Assembly (NCBI GenBank): GCA_965216365.1
Contig: CBDCFT010000012.1
Location: 62,001-126,000 of the forward strand
DNA: 64,000 nt
Origin: CBDCFT01 sp965216365
Lineage (GTDB): Bacteria; Pseudomonadota; Gammaproteobacteria; Arenicellales; CBDCFT01
Reading direction: 5' to 3'
Notes under the pieces: generated by a model
The model's input: only the letters and a program-made list of their open reading frames with translations
What the model was told of the DNA's origin: nothing
Database searches by the model: none
Translations under genes and position numbers: made by a program
Shown: piece by piece, positions 8,762 to 18,496 of the stretch
How positions within the stretch are numbered: position 1 is the stretch's first letter
How the letters are laid out: the number at the start of each line of letters is the position of its first letter

Positions 8762-10219
8762 ATGGGTAGACTATCAACACGTTCGTATCCTGTTGTTTTT
8801 ATTGCTTTAATTTCCGCACTGGCGGCACTTGGTGGTTGCGCAACCAACCCGGTGACGGGCAAATCCAACTTTGTGATGATGTCCGAGGAGCAGGAACTGG
8901 CGCTCGGCCGCCAGGAACATCAGAAGGTGATGCAACAATTCAAGGCGGTCGACGACCCCGAATTGCAGGCTTATGTCACGCGGCTCGGCGAAGAGCTGGC
9001 GGAAAAAAGCCACCGCAATAATCTGGTGTATCACTTCACCGTACTCGATACGCCCATGTTTAACGCATTCGCCCTGCCCGGTGGTTACATTTATATCACG
9101 CGCGGCATCATGGCCAACATGGTCTCGGAAACCCAACTCGTCGGCGTGTTAGGTCATGAAATCGGACATGTCACCGCGCGACATTCCGTACGCCGTCATG
9201 CCAGTGCGCAACTGGCGGGCGTACTGGGTGCTGTGGCAACAGTCGCCACGGGCAATCGCTCCGTGGGTGATTTATCCAATATTCTTGGGGGCGCTGCTAT
9301 AGCCGGTTATGGCCGCAAACATGAGCTGGAAGCCGACAGCCTGGGTGCGGAATATCTCGCGCGCACCAACTTCGATCCGACCGAGATGGTGAAAACCATC
9401 GAGATTTTAAAATTCCATGAAGACTATGAAATCGCGCGTGCAAAAGCGGAAGGTCGGCAACCACAAACCTATCACTTGTTCTCAAGCCACCCGCGCAATG
9501 ACAAACGACTGCGGGAATTGGTAAACAACGCCAAACAATATCAAACCGGCCCGACCCGGCAACCAGACGATGAAGCATTTCTAAAACTGATGGACGGGTT
9601 AACCTATGGGCCAAGCGAAGAGCAAGGCGTGTTACGCGGCAATAAGTTTTACCACAAAGACCTCGATCTTTTTATCGAGTTTCCGCAAGGCTGGCGGGTG
9701 GATAATCTTCCCGACCGCTTGCTGGCATCATCTAAATCCAATGACGCTATATTCCAACTGCGATTGCAAGACCTGAACAAGAAGCAGACGCCCGAGCAAT
9801 TTCTGAAACAAGCTTTCAACAAAGTAAATGAAGGCCAGTCCATGAACATCGATGGTGAAGCGGCCTACTCCGGCGTGGTCAGTGCGCAAACACCCTGGGG
9901 TCAAAAACCAACCCGTGTCGCCGCCATATTCCGCGATGGCAAGCAAGTGTTCATCGCACAGGCTGCGGGCAAGACCGCCCTGCCGCGAGACGCGTTTTTC
10001 GATACAGTGGAAAGCATGCGCAGATTGCGCCGTAATGAGCAGAAACTCGCCAGCGCACGGCATATCAAAATTATCCGCGCAAAAAGCGGTGATACTTTTG
10101 CCAAGCTGGCGAAAGAATCCGCATTAACCAACTATGCGGAAGATCAACTGCGATTAATTAACGGATTGTATCCGGACGGCGAGCCGACACCGGGACAACT
10201 CATCAAGATCGTGAAATAA
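8762..10219 (+). CDS. M48-family metalloprotease lipoprotein with C-terminal LysM-like domain
   Basis: 485 residues from ATG 8762, chosen because a GAG element lies about eight bases upstream; a TTG twelve bases earlier lacks one. Lipoprotein signal with lipobox LGGC, Cys26. The zinc motif HEIGH is at 132-136 and the third ligand is in 'GRKHELEADSLGAEYL'. The last about 45 residues ('IIRAKSGDTFAKLAKES ... LYPDGEPTPGQLIKIV') resemble a LysM or LysM-like module for peptidoglycan binding. Periplasmic M48 lipoproteins of this kind (BepA, LoiP relatives) degrade or help fold misassembled outer-membrane proteins. It is monocistronic by position. Confidence 0.9.
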   Translation: MGRLSTRSYPVVFIALISALAALGGCATNPVTGKSNFVMMSEEQELALGRQEHQKVMQQFKAVDDPELQAYVTRLGEELAEKSHRNNLVYHFTVLDTPMFNAFALPGGYIYITRGIMANMVSETQLVGVLGHEIGHVTARHSVRRHASAQLAGVLGAVATVATGNRSVGDLSNILGGAAIAGYGRKHELEADSLGAEYLARTNFDPTEMVKTIEILKFHEDYEIARAKAEGRQPQTYHLFSSHPRNDKRLRELVNNAKQYQTGPTRQPDDEAFLKLMDGLTYGPSEEQGVLRGNKFYHKDLDLFIEFPQGWRVDNLPDRLLASSKSNDAIFQLRLQDLNKKQTPEQFLKQAFNKVNEGQSMNIDGEAAYSGVVSAQTPWGQKPTRVAAIFRDGKQVFIAQAAGKTALPRDAFFDTVESMRRLRRNEQKLASARHIKIIRAKSGDTFAKLAKESALTNYAEDQLRLINGLYPDGEPTPGQLIKIVK

Positions 10220-10299
10220 TTACAAAACGTCTGCCGCTTGTTTACGGCATCTTATTTAGTATTTGGAAAACCGAATATCGAGAAAACGCGTTTTGTAAC

Positions 10300-11814
10300 C
10301 TACTTTACCTGTAACTCGATCCCCGCCTTAGCCAGATAATCGGCTTCCTGGGTCAGATCGGCACTGGTCAATGCGTGGTCGGCCAGCCAATTGCCTGCAA
10401 AGACCAATTTAAAGCGCGATTCTTTTACCTTGACGCTAAATTCACCTAGTGGATCCGGTGTTCGACTACGGTGGAGCAGTACCGCCAGGCGCAACAACAC
10501 ACATAAACGCGTCGCAAGTACTGTTTGATCCTCAGGCAGTGCGCTGATTACGCCGAGTGGAAACTTGCGCCGGTGTCCGCGCACCAAGGTCGCCAATAGC
10601 GCCTGTCGTTCGCGTGAAAATCCGCGCAAATCGTGATGACGCGCCAGGTACTCGCCGTGCTTGTGATATTGATTATGCGAAACGGTGCGCCCGATTTCAT
10701 GCAACCGAATTCCCCAGCCCAACATTTTGCGTGCATCGTCATTCAAATCCCATTTATCGCGCACACTATCAAACAACTGTGACGCTGTGTGTTCGACACG
10801 TTTGACCTGGTCGTGGTCAACCGCATATCGCTCCATCAACTCCGCAACTGCATCGTCGCGTATGTCTTTGCGGTTAATGCGCTCAACGATGTCGTTGATC
10901 AAGCCTTCCCGCAGCGCACCGTGGGACACCGACATTTTGTCCAGATCTAACGACTCAAAAGCAGCTCGCAAAATCGCCAAACCGCCCGGCAATACCTGGG
11001 CGCGTTCCCTTGCAACACCCAGATCCGTTAACAAATCAATCCCGCCCAGTTGTATAAATTGGTCGCGCAAATCACACAACGCCGACTCGTTGATATAGGA
11101 CTGATTCATATGCTGGCTGATAAGGTCCGCAATCGCGAGACACGTGCCCGAAGAACCCATGACTACCTCCCAACCCATGTTGCGGTACTCGGATTCGATC
11201 GACTCCAACTCCTGCCGGGCAGCTACTACCGCTTCATCAAAACACTCGCGTGAAATTCTCCCTGTGGGAAAAAACTGTGCCGTCCAGCTCACGCAACCCA
11301 TGTACAGGCTTTCCAACAACAACGGAAAGCGGCGTTGACCGACAATGAACTCCGTGCTGCCACCACCAATATCCATAACCAACCGGCGGCGATCATCCGC
11401 TGCTACCGTACGCGCGACACCGGCATAAATCAGCCGGGCTTCCTCACGGCCACTGATGACATCTATCGGATGGCCCAGAATTTTGGAACCTTCGCGCACG
11501 AACTCATCGCTGTTACGCGCCTGACGCAAGGCATTGGTTCCCACGGCACGCAGGTTTCCGGGTGCAATTTCACGAACCCGTTGGGCGAACAAAGTCAGAC
11601 AATCCAACCCGCGCTGCATGGCCTCATCCGATAGAATTCTGTTTTCGTCAAGACCGGCAGCCAGGCGCACAGTTTCCTTAATGCGATCAACGACATTTAT
11701 GTCTTCACCGGTCGCCTGCGCCACAACCAGATGAAAACTGTTTGAACCCAGATCAATTCCGGCAATGGCATTAGTGCCGTTTGCGTCGGAACGGCGATCA
11801 GACATTGGACACAT
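10300..11814 (-). CDS. ppx: exopolyphosphatase / guanosine pentaphosphatase (Ppx/GppA family)
   Basis: 504 residues. The N-terminal actin-like ATPase fold shows 'AGIDLGSNSFHLVV' (phosphate loop 1) and 'LVMDIGGGSTEFIVG' (phosphate loop 2); the C-terminal part is an HD-like helical domain ('LHEIGRTVSHNQYHKHGEYL'). It hydrolyses polyphosphate chains and may also convert pppGpp. Start may be ATG 11814 or the in-frame ATG at 11805. It lies three bases after the sixA stop, so the two form an operon, a frequent arrangement in proteobacteria. Confidence 0.93.
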   Translation of the reverse strand: MCPMSDRRSDANGTNAIAGIDLGSNSFHLVVAQATGEDINVVDRIKETVRLAAGLDENRILSDEAMQRGLDCLTLFAQRVREIAPGNLRAVGTNALRQARNSDEFVREGSKILGHPIDVISGREEARLIYAGVARTVAADDRRRLVMDIGGGSTEFIVGQRRFPLLLESLYMGCVSWTAQFFPTGRISRECFDEAVVAARQELESIESEYRNMGWEVVMGSSGTCLAIADLISQHMNQSYINESALCDLRDQFIQLGGIDLLTDLGVARERAQVLPGGLAILRAAFESLDLDKMSVSHGALREGLINDIVERINRKDIRDDAVAELMERYAVDHDQVKRVEHTASQLFDSVRDKWDLNDDARKMLGWGIRLHEIGRTVSHNQYHKHGEYLARHHDLRGFSRERQALLATLVRGHRRKFPLGVISALPEDQTVLATRLCVLLRLAVLLHRSRTPDPLGEFSVKVKESRFKLVFAGNWLADHALTSADLTQEADYLAKAGIELQVK

Positions 11815-11817
11815 GCA

Positions 11818-12327
11818 TCAGGCTATCTCTTTTGGCCGTGTTATCGAGACGATACTGGCACAGCCTTGTATTAATTCATTCCAGTTCGATGGCATATCCA
11901 GTTGCGCCAGTGCTGCGGTCGGCATCAGCTTGCGAGCTTCATGTTGTTCGACGGTGTCACCTCCAAGGTAACGCACCAATGACTCAAACCCGGGATTATG
12001 ACCGATTAGCATAATTGATTCCGGCCCGTCGGCATAACTCGATAACACGTCCAACAACGTTGAAGGACTCGCCTCATAAATTCGCTCATCCCAATCGATG
12101 GCTTGTTCCTCATAACCGGTCGCTGTGCAAACAATGCAAGCTGTTTGTTCAGCCCGCTTTGCTGATGAGCTGACTATTTTTTGAGCAAGCGCACCGTGTT
12201 GTGCTATCCACCGGCCCATAAGACCCGCGGCGCTGCGCCCCCGTTCATTTAGAGGGCGCTCAAAGTCAGCTACCGGCTCCGACCAATCGGACTTCGCGTG
12301 GCGTAACAAATATAATTTTCGTTCCAT
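11818..12327 (-). CDS. sixA: phosphohistidine phosphatase SixA
   Basis: 169 residues of the histidine-phosphatase superfamily. The catalytic RHG-type motif is 'YLLRHAKSDWS' with His10, and a second conserved His sits in 'IMLIGHNPGFESLVRYL'. The sequence 'DFERPLNERGRSAAGLMGRWI' is typical of SixA. SixA removes phosphate from histidine in proteins such as the NPr arm of the nitrogen PTS. It is upstream of ppx with a three-base gap. Confidence 0.92.
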   Translation of the reverse strand: MERKLYLLRHAKSDWSEPVADFERPLNERGRSAAGLMGRWIAQHGALAQKIVSSSAKRAEQTACIVCTATGYEEQAIDWDERIYEASPSTLLDVLSSYADGPESIMLIGHNPGFESLVRYLGGDTVEQHEARKLMPTAALAQLDMPSNWNELIQGCASIVSITRPKEIA

Positions 12328-12454
12328 AGTTGCTTTATTCTAATCGCTGCAGAAGTGTTTAATTGCTCACTGTACGAATATAAATCAAAACTTCCGAGAT
12401 AGGTTATTATTCGCGCCCCGGGGATGCGATTAAAAGTTTGCGTGCAAGGGGGTG

Positions 12455-13195
12455 ATGAACAATATGCCCAGGAAATTAAACAGAATCGAAAAATTCCGCC
12501 TGCGGGCGGATACCGTTATTGCGGAAAAGTACAGCGTTATCAACCGGCTTGGCAGTGGCTGGGAAGGCGAAGTCTATCTGGTGCGCGAACGGGCGACGGG
12601 GATTGAACGAACCGCCAAACTGTTCTTTCCGCACCGCAATATCCGCGACAAATCACTCAGGTTTTATGCACGTAAGCTGCATAAACTGCGTCAATGCCCT
12701 ATCGTGATTCAGTATCACACTCAGGACCAATTTGACTACAAGGGCCATAAAATATCCTTCCTGGTATCGGAATATGTGGAAGGCGAGTTACTCACTGACT
12801 TTTTGAAACGCCAGAAAAGTAAACGCCTGAGTCCGTTTCAGGCGTTGCATTTATTACATGCACTCGCCAGCGGGATTCAGCAAATTCACGCCCTGGGGGA
12901 CTATCATGGCGACTTGCACACGGACAATATCATTGTTCAACGGCATGGGCTGGGCTTTGATTTAAAACTGCTGGATATGTTTCACTGGGGGCCGCCGAAC
13001 GCTGAAAACACGCGCCATGACATCGTTTGCCTAGTACGAATCTTTTACGATGCACTGGGCGGACAAAAACGCTATGCCTCGCTGCCACCGGAAATCAAGG
13101 CGATTTGCTGTGGCCTCAAGCAATCCTTGATCATGAAGAAATTCCGCACAGCAGGTAAACTGCGCGCTTATATTGAAAATCTCGAATGGTCGTAA
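12455..13195 (+). CDS. Ser/Thr protein kinase-like protein
   Basis: 246 residues from ATG 12455, which follows an AAGGGG element by a few bases; a GTG directly before and an ATG at 12464 are alternatives. Kinase features: glycine loop 'RLGSGWEGEVYLV' (about 33-40), ATP-binding Lys55 in 'RTAKLFF', catalytic loop 'YHGDLHTDNIIV' (HGDLH form, about 141-148), and a metal-binding Asp164 in 'LLDMFHW' where DFG reads DMF. The HGDLHxxN loop resembles bacterial lipopolysaccharide and RIO-type kinases more than Hanks kinases. There is no membrane segment. The next gene is a PP2C phosphatase that overlaps it, suggesting a reversible phosphorylation pair. Confidence 0.85.
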   Translation: MNNMPRKLNRIEKFRLRADTVIAEKYSVINRLGSGWEGEVYLVRERATGIERTAKLFFPHRNIRDKSLRFYARKLHKLRQCPIVIQYHTQDQFDYKGHKISFLVSEYVEGELLTDFLKRQKSKRLSPFQALHLLHALASGIQQIHALGDYHGDLHTDNIIVQRHGLGFDLKLLDMFHWGPPNAENTRHDIVCLVRIFYDALGGQKRYASLPPEIKAICCGLKQSLIMKKFRTAGKLRAYIENLEWS

Positions 13196-14021
13196 ACACC
13201 ATTCCATAAGACCAAAAGCACAACTCGACGTGACTCGACAATCCTACGCTTTAAGCGCAACGGATCTGGATCAACCCAGCACGATTGACCTGCCCAATGG
13301 CGAGGCCGTGGTCTTCACACGCAGGGCGCCGGAGAAAAAACGCGACAATGAAGACTCCCTCGCCATCATTGAAGTCGATGACACGCATTGTGTTCTAGCA
13401 GTTGCCGACGGTCTCGGCGGACTGCCCGAAGGTGCGGCAGCTTCGAAAATTGTCGTTGATGGCCTGATCGATGGTCTCAACGGTAAACGCATGGATGAGA
13501 TAGAAGACATGGTTCAGCGTTGCAACGATATATTGGTCGATCAAGACGTAGGCAATGCGACCACGTTATCCATCGCCGAGATTCGCGATGATACGTTATT
13601 GACTTATCAAGTGGGTGATTCTTCCGTTTGGGTCATCGGCCAACAAGGCAAACCCAAGTTTCGCTCACCTGTTCATTCACCAGTTGGCGAGGCCATCGCG
13701 GCGAAAAAATTGTCTGAAATTGATGCGCTGCTGCATCGCGAACGCAACTTGGTTTCGAATGTAATTGGCAGTATCGAAATGTATGTCGAGGTGTGTGATG
13801 CAGTAACACTTGCGCCACGCGATACGGTACTGGTCGCAAGCGATGGTTTGTTCGACAACCTGTTTGAAGATGAAATTATTGAGATCGTGCGTAAAGGCCC
13901 GCTGCTGGAATCTGCCCAGGAATTAATCACCCAGGCCAGCGAGCGCATGGCGCAATGGCCTTCAAATGGCAAAACACCCGCCCATCCGGATGATTTAACG
14001 TTTATTCTCTATCGCGCGTAA
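13173..14021 (+). CDS. PP2C-family protein phosphatase
   Basis: 282 residues if translation begins at TTG 13173, overlapping the kinase by 23 bases; a GTG at 13230 would give 263 residues and no overlap, and neither has a strong ribosome site. Motifs of metal-dependent Ser/Thr phosphatases are in order: 'KKRDNEDSLAII', 'LAVADGLGGLPEGAAAS', 'GNATTLSIAEI', 'YQVGDSSVWVI', 'LVASDGLFDNLFEDEI' and 'HPDDLTFILYR'. The metal-binding aspartates are present. It likely reverses phosphorylation by the kinase just upstream. The following oxidoreductase starts 74 bases later on the same strand. Confidence 0.9.
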   Translation: MKISNGRKHHSIRPKAQLDVTRQSYALSATDLDQPSTIDLPNGEAVVFTRRAPEKKRDNEDSLAIIEVDDTHCVLAVADGLGGLPEGAAASKIVVDGLIDGLNGKRMDEIEDMVQRCNDILVDQDVGNATTLSIAEIRDDTLLTYQVGDSSVWVIGQQGKPKFRSPVHSPVGEAIAAKKLSEIDALLHRERNLVSNVIGSIEMYVEVCDAVTLAPRDTVLVASDGLFDNLFEDEIIEIVRKGPLLESAQELITQASERMAQWPSNGKTPAHPDDLTFILYRA

Positions 14022-14095
14022 TAGATGTTTTCCCGGGAAGCGGGGATGTGCGACCATTTACCCTGTATGTGTAGCTATTCATTTCGTCATTCCTT

Positions 14096-15703
14096 GTGAA
14101 CCATTACGACGCCATAGTCATCGGCGCAGGCCATAACGGCTTGATCAATGCCTGCTATCTGGCCAAGGCGGGTCTGAAGGTCGCTGTACTGGAGAAGAAT
14201 GACAAGGTCGGCGGCGCGGCTATTAGCCGCGAGTTGTATCCGGATTTTACCTATTCCAATTGTTCCTATGTGTGCTCCTTGTTGCGCCCAGAGATCATGC
14301 GCACATTGGAATTGTCCCGCTTTGGCCTGCAAGTCGTCCCCTACGGAGGGAGCCTGACCATGATGCGTGACGGAAACTATTTCGCCTCTTATCCTGATCA
14401 TGAAGCGAACCGGCGTGAGATGGCGCGTCACTCGGCACGCGACGCGGAAGCTTACGATGACTATGCGCTGGAAGTGTCACGTCAATGCCGTTTCATAAAA
14501 CCGATGTTGATGCGTACACCGCCAGACCCGACATCGTTCAAATGGCGTGACCTGAAAGAACTCTGGTTTCTCGGTCAGTCATTTCTCGATCTCGACGAAG
14601 AACAGTTGTACGACACCTTGCGTTTTTACTCGATCAGTTGCGCCGATTTTCTCGATCAATATTTCGAGTCTGAAGTTATTAAAGGCACACTGGCGGGAAG
14701 TTCGATTATCGGTACGGGTCTTGGTCCGTATTCGCCAGGTTCCGCGTACGTTTTATTGCATCATTACATGGGCGAGGTGGACGGCAACATCGGCGCGTGG
14801 GGATTCGCCCGTGGCGGCATGGGTGCCATCACACGGGCTTTGTCTGCTGCTTTGCAGGCCGCCGGCGGAGAGGTGTTCGTTAATGCCGATGTGAACGATA
14901 TTATTGTGCGTGACGGCAAAGTATGTGGTGTTGCGCTAAATAATGGCGATGAGTTTTACGCAAAACAAGTCGTATCCAATCTCGATGTGAAACGCACGTT
15001 TCTAAATCTATGTGACGACTCTGAACTACCGGATGAATTTATTCGTCAAGTCAGGAATTTCAAGATTCGCGGCTCCTCCGGAAAACTCAATATCGCACTG
15101 GATGGGCTGCCGACGTTTACATCAGTACCGGATGACTGCCCGGCGTCAAAAGGCGATATGCATGTAACCGATTCCATGATAATGGTCGAACGCGCTTATG
15201 ACGATTGGAAAAACAGTACGTGGTCAAAAGAGCCTTACATCGATATGTTAATCCCGACGCAAATCGACCCAACCATGGCGCCCGCGGGCAAACACATGAT
15301 GACTGTGTTTGTGCAATACGTGCCACCGAAGCTGGCAACGGGTGATTGGACAGATGCTGACCGTGACGCCTTTGGCAACACAGTCATCGAAACTATCGCG
15401 CGCTACAGTCCAGATTTCAAGGATCTTGTTCTGCATGCGGAAGTGCGCACACCTCGCGAACTGGAAGACGAAGTCGGTTTAACCGAAGGCAATATTTTTC
15501 AGGGCGAACTCACATTAGATCAATTATTGTTTAACCGCCCCCTGCCCGGTTTCGCACAGTTTCGCGGGCCGATTCCGGGCTTGTATATGTGTGGCTCAAG
15601 CACCCACCCCGGTGGTGGCGTGATGGGCGCACCCGGCGCTAACGCAGCGAGAGAGATGCTGCGCGATCTTAAGATACCGGACAACGTGGTGCCGGGATCG
15701 TGA
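14096..15703 (+). CDS. FAD-dependent oxidoreductase, phytoene-desaturase/PYROXD2-like (first of two)
   Basis: 535 residues from GTG 14096. The N-terminal dinucleotide fold is 'DAIVIGAGHNGLINACYLAKAGLKVAVLEKN' with the following 'KVGGAAISREL'; the C-terminal FAD-binding strand is 'GLYMCGSSTHPGGGVMGAPGANAAREML'. This is the COG1233 group, whose members oxidise carotenoids or, in the PYROXD2 branch, unknown substrates. No carotenoid genes are nearby, so a small-molecule amine or amino-acid dehydrogenase is more likely from context. It overlaps the next gene by four bases (GTGA). Confidence 0.82.
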   Translation: MNHYDAIVIGAGHNGLINACYLAKAGLKVAVLEKNDKVGGAAISRELYPDFTYSNCSYVCSLLRPEIMRTLELSRFGLQVVPYGGSLTMMRDGNYFASYPDHEANRREMARHSARDAEAYDDYALEVSRQCRFIKPMLMRTPPDPTSFKWRDLKELWFLGQSFLDLDEEQLYDTLRFYSISCADFLDQYFESEVIKGTLAGSSIIGTGLGPYSPGSAYVLLHHYMGEVDGNIGAWGFARGGMGAITRALSAALQAAGGEVFVNADVNDIIVRDGKVCGVALNNGDEFYAKQVVSNLDVKRTFLNLCDDSELPDEFIRQVRNFKIRGSSGKLNIALDGLPTFTSVPDDCPASKGDMHVTDSMIMVERAYDDWKNSTWSKEPYIDMLIPTQIDPTMAPAGKHMMTVFVQYVPPKLATGDWTDADRDAFGNTVIETIARYSPDFKDLVLHAEVRTPRELEDEVGLTEGNIFQGELTLDQLLFNRPLPGFAQFRGPIPGLYMCGSSTHPGGGVMGAPGANAAREMLRDLKIPDNVVPGS

Positions 15704-17265
15704 GCAGAGCGCGCAATGTCGTCATAGTCGGTGGCGGGCACAACGGCCTGGTATGTGCAATTTACCTAGCCCGCAACGGTCATCGCGTAACCGTTCTTGA
15801 ATCTAATAGCCAGGTTGGTGGCACTGCGACCACCAGCGAGATTTGCTCTGAATTTCGCGTGTCGAGTTGCGCGCATTTGTTTTATGGCCTGCATCCCGAT
15901 GTCTGGCGCGACCTGCGCCCGGATGCAAACGGTTTGCAGTTTTCCGCCGAGCACATCCCTACCATAGCGCTAAGTGTTGATGAACAACACTTGAAGATTG
16001 ATCACGATACCGCACAAACAGCGAACGATTTGTCTGCGTTTTCTGATAAAGATGCTGAGAGTTACGCACAGTTCGAACAACGTATCGAAAAATTTGTTCT
16101 TATTCTGCGCAATTGTTACGCGAGCGCGCCGCCGCGTTTAAAAAACGGCGGCTGGAGCGATCGTACCAACTTGTTAAATCTCGGTTTCCAGGTACGCAGA
16201 CTAGGCAAGCGTGATATGCGCGAGCTGTTGCGTGTCGTCGGTATGAACATGGCAGACTGGTTAACCGAGTATTTCGATACACCATTATTACAAGGCATGC
16301 TGGCATTCGATGCTACGCTGGGTACGCGTTATGGCCCACGCGCACCTAATACGGTGCTCACCTATTTGCATCGCCGCGCACACATCTGGAATGGCTTATC
16401 CCATCCCGCCGGTGGCATGGGCGCACTGGCGCATACTTTGGCCAATATTGCCATGCAATTGGGTGTTGAAATTCAAACAGGTGCGCGGGTGACCAACGTG
16501 GTGATGGAAAACGATCACGCTTCAGGTGTTGAAGTGGAATCCGGCGAGTTTTTATATGCCGATGCCGTCGTGTCTAATGCAGATCCGAAAACGACTTTTC
16601 TTTCGTTGCTCGGTAATGAACATCTGGATACCGGTTTCATGCGCCGTGTGCGTGCTATTCCAATGTCCGGCAACACCGCAAAGCTCAATATCGCGCTCAA
16701 CGCACTACCGCAATTCAACGGGTTGACCGCGCAGGATTTGAATGCGCGATTAGTAATTGCACCGGGTATCGAGGCAGTGGAACAAGCGCATGACTATTCT
16801 AAGTACGGTGAGTTCTCGGCATCGCCAGTAATGGAAATCACCATTCCATCAGTACATGACCACACACTCGCCCCGGAAGGGAAGCATGTACTGTCCGCTG
16901 TTGTTCAATATGCGCCGCATGATTTAAAAGGCGGTTGGGATAATGCACGGGAGAAATATATTAAAAATGTGATCGGCACTTTGGCGGCTTATGCACCCAA
17001 TATTCAGGACAACATCATTGCTACACAATTGTTAAGCCCCGCCGATGTTGAATCGCAATTCAACACCACAGGCGGACACTGGCACCATGGCGAAATGGGT
17101 TTAGAGCGTTTTATGATGTTGCGACCGGTACCAGGATGCGCTCAGTACGCGACGCCGGTACCGGGTTTGTTTTTATGCGGCACGGGCTGTCATCCTGGCG
17201 GTGGCGTCATGGGTGCGGCGGGCATGAACGCGGCGCGCGCAGTGATGCAGGAGATGTCCCGATGA
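15700..17265 (+). CDS. FAD-dependent oxidoreductase, phytoene-desaturase/PYROXD2-like (second of two)
   Basis: 521 residues from GTG 15700, overlapping the preceding paralogue by four bases. FAD motifs are 'NVVIVGGGHNGLVCAIYLARNGHRVTVLE' and, at the C-terminus, 'GLFLCGTGCHPGGGVMGAAGMNAAR'. It is clearly homologous to its neighbour throughout, so the pair arose by an old tandem duplication and may form a heterodimer or act on successive intermediates. It overlaps the GcvT-like gene by four bases (ATGA). Confidence 0.82.
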   Translation: MSRARNVVIVGGGHNGLVCAIYLARNGHRVTVLESNSQVGGTATTSEICSEFRVSSCAHLFYGLHPDVWRDLRPDANGLQFSAEHIPTIALSVDEQHLKIDHDTAQTANDLSAFSDKDAESYAQFEQRIEKFVLILRNCYASAPPRLKNGGWSDRTNLLNLGFQVRRLGKRDMRELLRVVGMNMADWLTEYFDTPLLQGMLAFDATLGTRYGPRAPNTVLTYLHRRAHIWNGLSHPAGGMGALAHTLANIAMQLGVEIQTGARVTNVVMENDHASGVEVESGEFLYADAVVSNADPKTTFLSLLGNEHLDTGFMRRVRAIPMSGNTAKLNIALNALPQFNGLTAQDLNARLVIAPGIEAVEQAHDYSKYGEFSASPVMEITIPSVHDHTLAPEGKHVLSAVVQYAPHDLKGGWDNAREKYIKNVIGTLAAYAPNIQDNIIATQLLSPADVESQFNTTGGHWHHGEMGLERFMMLRPVPGCAQYATPVPGLFLCGTGCHPGGGVMGAAGMNAARAVMQEMSR

Positions 17266-18464
17266 ATGTTAAAGCTGACATCAGCGCCAGCGATATTCAA
17301 CGCGCGATGCGAACGCCGTTTCACGCGCGCACGGCGGCGGCCTGCAAAACCAACGAATGGGTACGCTGGGGTGCTTACACCACAGTCGATTGTTTCGACA
17401 CGATGGAAAACGAGTATTTTGCGACGCGCAATCAGACCAGCCTGTTTGATGTCTCGCCCATGATCAAGTATCACGTTCACGGCGAGCAGGCCGAGGTATT
17501 TCTCAATCGACTCATCACACGAGACGTAGGCAAGTTAAAGGTTAATCGCGTAGCCTATGTTGTTTTTTGTAACGACCGTGGTTATGTATTGGATGACGGC
17601 ACATTATTTCGCTTGAGCGAAAACGAATTTCGTTTGTGCGTGCAGGATCGACATTTGCCCTGGTTATTGGATACCGCTACCGGCTTTGATGTTGCAATCG
17701 AAGATGTCACCGAAGACATTGCCGGACTGGCGGTGCAAGGCCCGACATCCTGTGCCGTGCTGAAACGCGTCGGACTGGACGATGTGCAGGATTTGCGGCC
17801 ATTTCAATTCACGCACTATGATTATCATGGTGGCTCGTTGACCGTATCACGCACAGGGTTTACCGGTGATCTGGGTTATGAGTTGTGGGTCAATCCTGAA
17901 TTCGCGGAATCGCTGTGGGATGAGCTAATGGCAGTGCAGGCGATTCATCCCATCACACCCATGGGGTCGCGCGCGCTTAACCTGTTACGCATCGAGGCCG
18001 GTTTTATCTTGCCCCACGCCGATTTTATTCCCGCTCATCTTTGCTTACGTCCCAATCGCGGACGCTCGCCGTTTGAACTGGGGCTGGGTTGGCTGGTGGA
18101 TTTTCGCAAAGGTCACTTCAACGGGCGGCGCGCATTGCTCGCCGAAAGAAAAAACGGTTCACGCTACGAAACCGTGCCACTCGATATCGGCGGCAACAAA
18201 CCGGCCAACGACGCCTTGCTGTATTATGCTCAGACAAACCAAATCGGTCATGTGACTTCCGCCATGTGGTCACCCACATGCAAACGCAATATTGCCATTG
18301 CCACTATCGAGGCCGGGCGTCAAGGCATGTGGAACGACCTGTGGGCGGATATATATGTGCAAAAAGAACTCAAGTGGCAGCGTTCCATGCAACGTTGTCG
18401 TATTGTCGATGAGCCGTTTTTTAATCCACCCCGGCGCTACCTAACGCCACCACGAGATTTTTAA
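17262..18464 (+). CDS. GcvT-like tetrahydrofolate-dependent aminomethyltransferase/demethylase
   Basis: 400 residues from ATG 17262, which overlaps the previous stop; an upstream extension in this frame lies wholly inside the preceding gene and was not used. The GcvT fold is shown by 'YFATRNQTSLFDVSPMIKYHVHG', 'FLNRLITRDVGKL', 'NDRGYVLDDGTLFRL' (with the conserved acidic residue of the folate site), 'LAVQGPTSCAVL', 'VSRTGFTGDLGYELWV' and 'GSRALNLLRIEAGFIL'. Relatives take one-carbon groups from glycine, dimethylglycine, sarcosine or DMSP onto tetrahydrofolate. The link to two flavin dehydrogenases suggests oxidation of an N-methyl or methylene compound. Confidence 0.85.
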   Translation: MNVKADISASDIQRAMRTPFHARTAAACKTNEWVRWGAYTTVDCFDTMENEYFATRNQTSLFDVSPMIKYHVHGEQAEVFLNRLITRDVGKLKVNRVAYVVFCNDRGYVLDDGTLFRLSENEFRLCVQDRHLPWLLDTATGFDVAIEDVTEDIAGLAVQGPTSCAVLKRVGLDDVQDLRPFQFTHYDYHGGSLTVSRTGFTGDLGYELWVNPEFAESLWDELMAVQAIHPITPMGSRALNLLRIEAGFILPHADFIPAHLCLRPNRGRSPFELGLGWLVDFRKGHFNGRRALLAERKNGSRYETVPLDIGGNKPANDALLYYAQTNQIGHVTSAMWSPTCKRNIAIATIEAGRQGMWNDLWADIYVQKELKWQRSMQRCRIVDEPFFNPPRRYLTPPRDF

Positions 18465-18496
18465 CTGAACCGACCAGTGCAACTGCGGAGAACTTT

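Noticed and set aside
10220..10298. Inverted pair TTACAAAACG / CGTTTTGTAA between the M48 and ppx genes
   Set aside because: The arms are 59 bases apart, so a functional hairpin is doubtful, and no U run follows either arm.
17136..17261. N-terminal extension of the GcvT-like frame
   Set aside because: It overlaps the conserved C-terminal FAD motif of the preceding gene; ATG 17262 gives the usual four-base overlap.
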